A stretch of 64,000 bases of DNA from contig NZ_LXKN01000009.1 in the NCBI RefSeq assembly GCF_001692325.1, positions 1 through 64,000 on the forward strand, written 5' to 3'. The translations under genes and the position numbers were made by a program. The stretch comes from Rhizobium sp. AC27/96 (lineage in GTDB: Bacteria; Pseudomonadota; Alphaproteobacteria; Rhizobiales; Rhizobiaceae). The notes under the pieces are model-generated. The model made no database searches, was not told the DNA's origin, and saw nothing but the letters and a program-made list of their open reading frames with translations. Below are positions 63,090-64,000 of the stretch, one piece after another. Numbering within the stretch: the first letter of the stretch is position 1; each line of letters begins with the position of its first letter.

Positions 63090-64000
63090 CTATTCCGCGA
63101 TAATCTTGACCTTGTCGCCCGGTGCAATGCTCGCGCCGGTGGGCAGGGCATTGATCAGCTTGAACAGGTCGAGCTTGCGGTCGGTGCCCATCATGCGGGC
63201 TGCGAGCGTGGTGATGGTGTCGCCGGGCTTGACGGTGACGACGCGCACGCGCAGCGGCTTCAGCGAAGCGGCCTCATCCGGCGTCATGTGGCGGAAGCTT
63301 GCCCGCAGCACATTGGCCGTCTGATCGAGCTGGGCAATATTTCCCTTCGGAACCGCCGTCAGGAAACGGAAGATCTGCGTGCGGTCGCGGATGACGGTGA
63401 CGTCGAAATCCCAGCGATCGGCTGAGGCGCGCGCAGTCGCGGCCGGCATGCCGTTGACGGTGATCGACTTGATCGACGACGGATCGAGGCCGGTCACCCA
63501 GCCGCTGGAAATATAGTTCGTCAGGTTCTGGTTCTGGGTGTCGGCAACGCCGTCGAAACGGATGGCTATGTCGCCGGGACCGGTCGCCATGACGGCTTCG
63601 ACCTTGTTGTCGATGCGGAAATCTTCGGGTACGTTGAAGCGGATGCCAAGGCCGCCATGCAGGAAGGTCTGGCCGCGCACATAGCCTTCCTCCGGGCTGT
63701 CGCCATAGAGCAGGCCGTCGATGCCGTTCAGGTAATAGTCGCGGCCGGTGTCGCCGACCTTGCCTTCCTCGCCGAATTCGCGCGCATGCGCCTTGGCAAG
63801 GTCGATGCGCTGCGGGGTGCTCGGATGGCTCGACAGGAAGTCCAGGCTCTGGTCGACATCGGAATTGGCCGTCATGAAGCGGCTGTAGTCTTCCATGGCA
63901 TTCAGGAAGCGGGCTGCCGCATAGGGGTCGTAGCCGGCCTGGCCGAGCGTGCGGATGCCGATTTCGTCTGCCTGCAGTTCCTGCTGGCGCGAGAAGGCGG
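63090..64000 (-). CDS. M48 family metalloprotease with C-terminal LysM-like domain (partial)
   Basis: The C-terminal ~300 residues of a gene whose start lies beyond the right edge. The segment at 63900-64000 reads F-S-R-Q-Q-E-L-Q-A-D-E-I-G-I-R-T-L, holding the Glu and Asp of the third zinc ligand motif (E-x-x-x-D) of M48 peptidases; the HExxH helix is outside. Then comes S-S-H-P-S-T-P-Q-R, typical of BepA/YfgC-like proteases. The end has V-K-P-G-D-T-I-T-T-L-A-A-R-M, a LysM-like module. It is likely a periplasmic protein-quality-control protease. Confidence 0.85.
   Translation of the reverse strand, partial: AFSRQQELQADEIGIRTLGQAGYDPYAAARFLNAMEDYSRFMTANSDVDQSLDFLSSHPSTPQRIDLAKAHAREFGEEGKVGDTGRDYYLNGIDGLLYGDSPEEGYVRGQTFLHGGLGIRFNVPEDFRIDNKVEAVMATGPGDIAIRFDGVADTQNQNLTNYISSGWVTGLDPSSIKSITVNGMPAATARASADRWDFDVTVIRDRTQIFRFLTAVPKGNIAQLDQTANVLRASFRHMTPDEAASLKPLRVRVVTVKPGDTITTLAARMMGTDRKLDLFKLINALPTGASIAPGDKVKIIAE

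Overview
The window reads as chromosomal DNA of a Rhizobium-group alphaproteobacterium (Rhizobiaceae, order Hyphomicrobiales). The supporting markers are a biotin pyruvate carboxylase very like that of Rhizobium etli, a RopA/Omp2-type porin, the cyclic beta-(1,2)-glucan exporter NdvA with an OpgC glucan-modifying protein, the phaR/phbA/phbB polyhydroxybutyrate (PHB) locus, a CarD-family regulator and an RpoH-family sigma factor of the RpoH2 type. The DNA is mostly GC-rich and coding-dense. The left 1.2 kb and the 55.5-56.7 kb stretch are AT-richer and look different. No tRNA, rRNA, CRISPR array, transposase or phage gene was seen.

Layout. 1-0.5 kb (minus): edge of a small operon with a 56-codon peptide carrying a CxCxCGG core and a PqqD-like small protein, read here as a possible RiPP (ribosomally made, modified peptide) system. 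1.3-5.9 kb: surface-polysaccharide genes (O-antigen ligase/polymerase-like, priming sugar-phosphate transferase, NAD-dependent epimerase/reductase, UDP-HexNAc dehydrogenase). 6-11.5 kb: small protein, secreted ClpP-like protein, YoaK-type membrane protein, galE overlapping a formylglycine-type sulfatase/phosphodiesterase, DUF1993. 11.8-15.4 kb: CUT2 sugar ABC transporter. 15.6-21.9 kb: M19 dipeptidase with a complete Dpp/Opp-type ABC transporter. 22-28 kb: two small proteins, opgC, porin, and ndvA on the opposite strand. 28.4-34.2 kb: LuxR solo, pyruvate carboxylase, MBL-fold hydrolase, acetyltransferase.

34.2-38 kb (minus): cystine-type ABC importer followed by an MFS efflux gene preceded by an attenuator-like leader. 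38.2-41.3 kb: LysR regulator divergent from a cupin/DUF2255/tautomerase/aldo-keto reductase operon. 41.4-51.5 kb: exporters, ispG, a TetR/reductase pair with a clear operator, ispA, mtgA, DUF1868 protein, GST, rpmF. 51.6-54.6 kb: a 54-bp inverted repeat and the PHB locus. 54.6-55.6 kb: three very small stress-type genes. 55.7-56.5 kb: a non-coding block with four copies of a ~65-bp repeat and a very high density of GANTC (CcrM) sites. 56.7-64 kb: Suv3-like helicase, S4 RNA-binding protein, fdxA, carD, rpoH2 behind an EcfG/RpoE2-type promoter, and the C-terminal part of an M48 metalloprotease cut by the window edge.

Functional themes are envelope and periplasmic glucan biology, carbon storage at the pyruvate/acetyl-CoA node (pyc, phbAB, phaR), nutrient import, and stress and RNA metabolism around rpoH2. 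The most unusual signals are the RiPP-like operon at the left edge, the GANTC-rich repeat block near 56 kb, and the Val-rich leader/terminator in front of the MFS gene. All functional assignments come from reading the translations; no database search was run.
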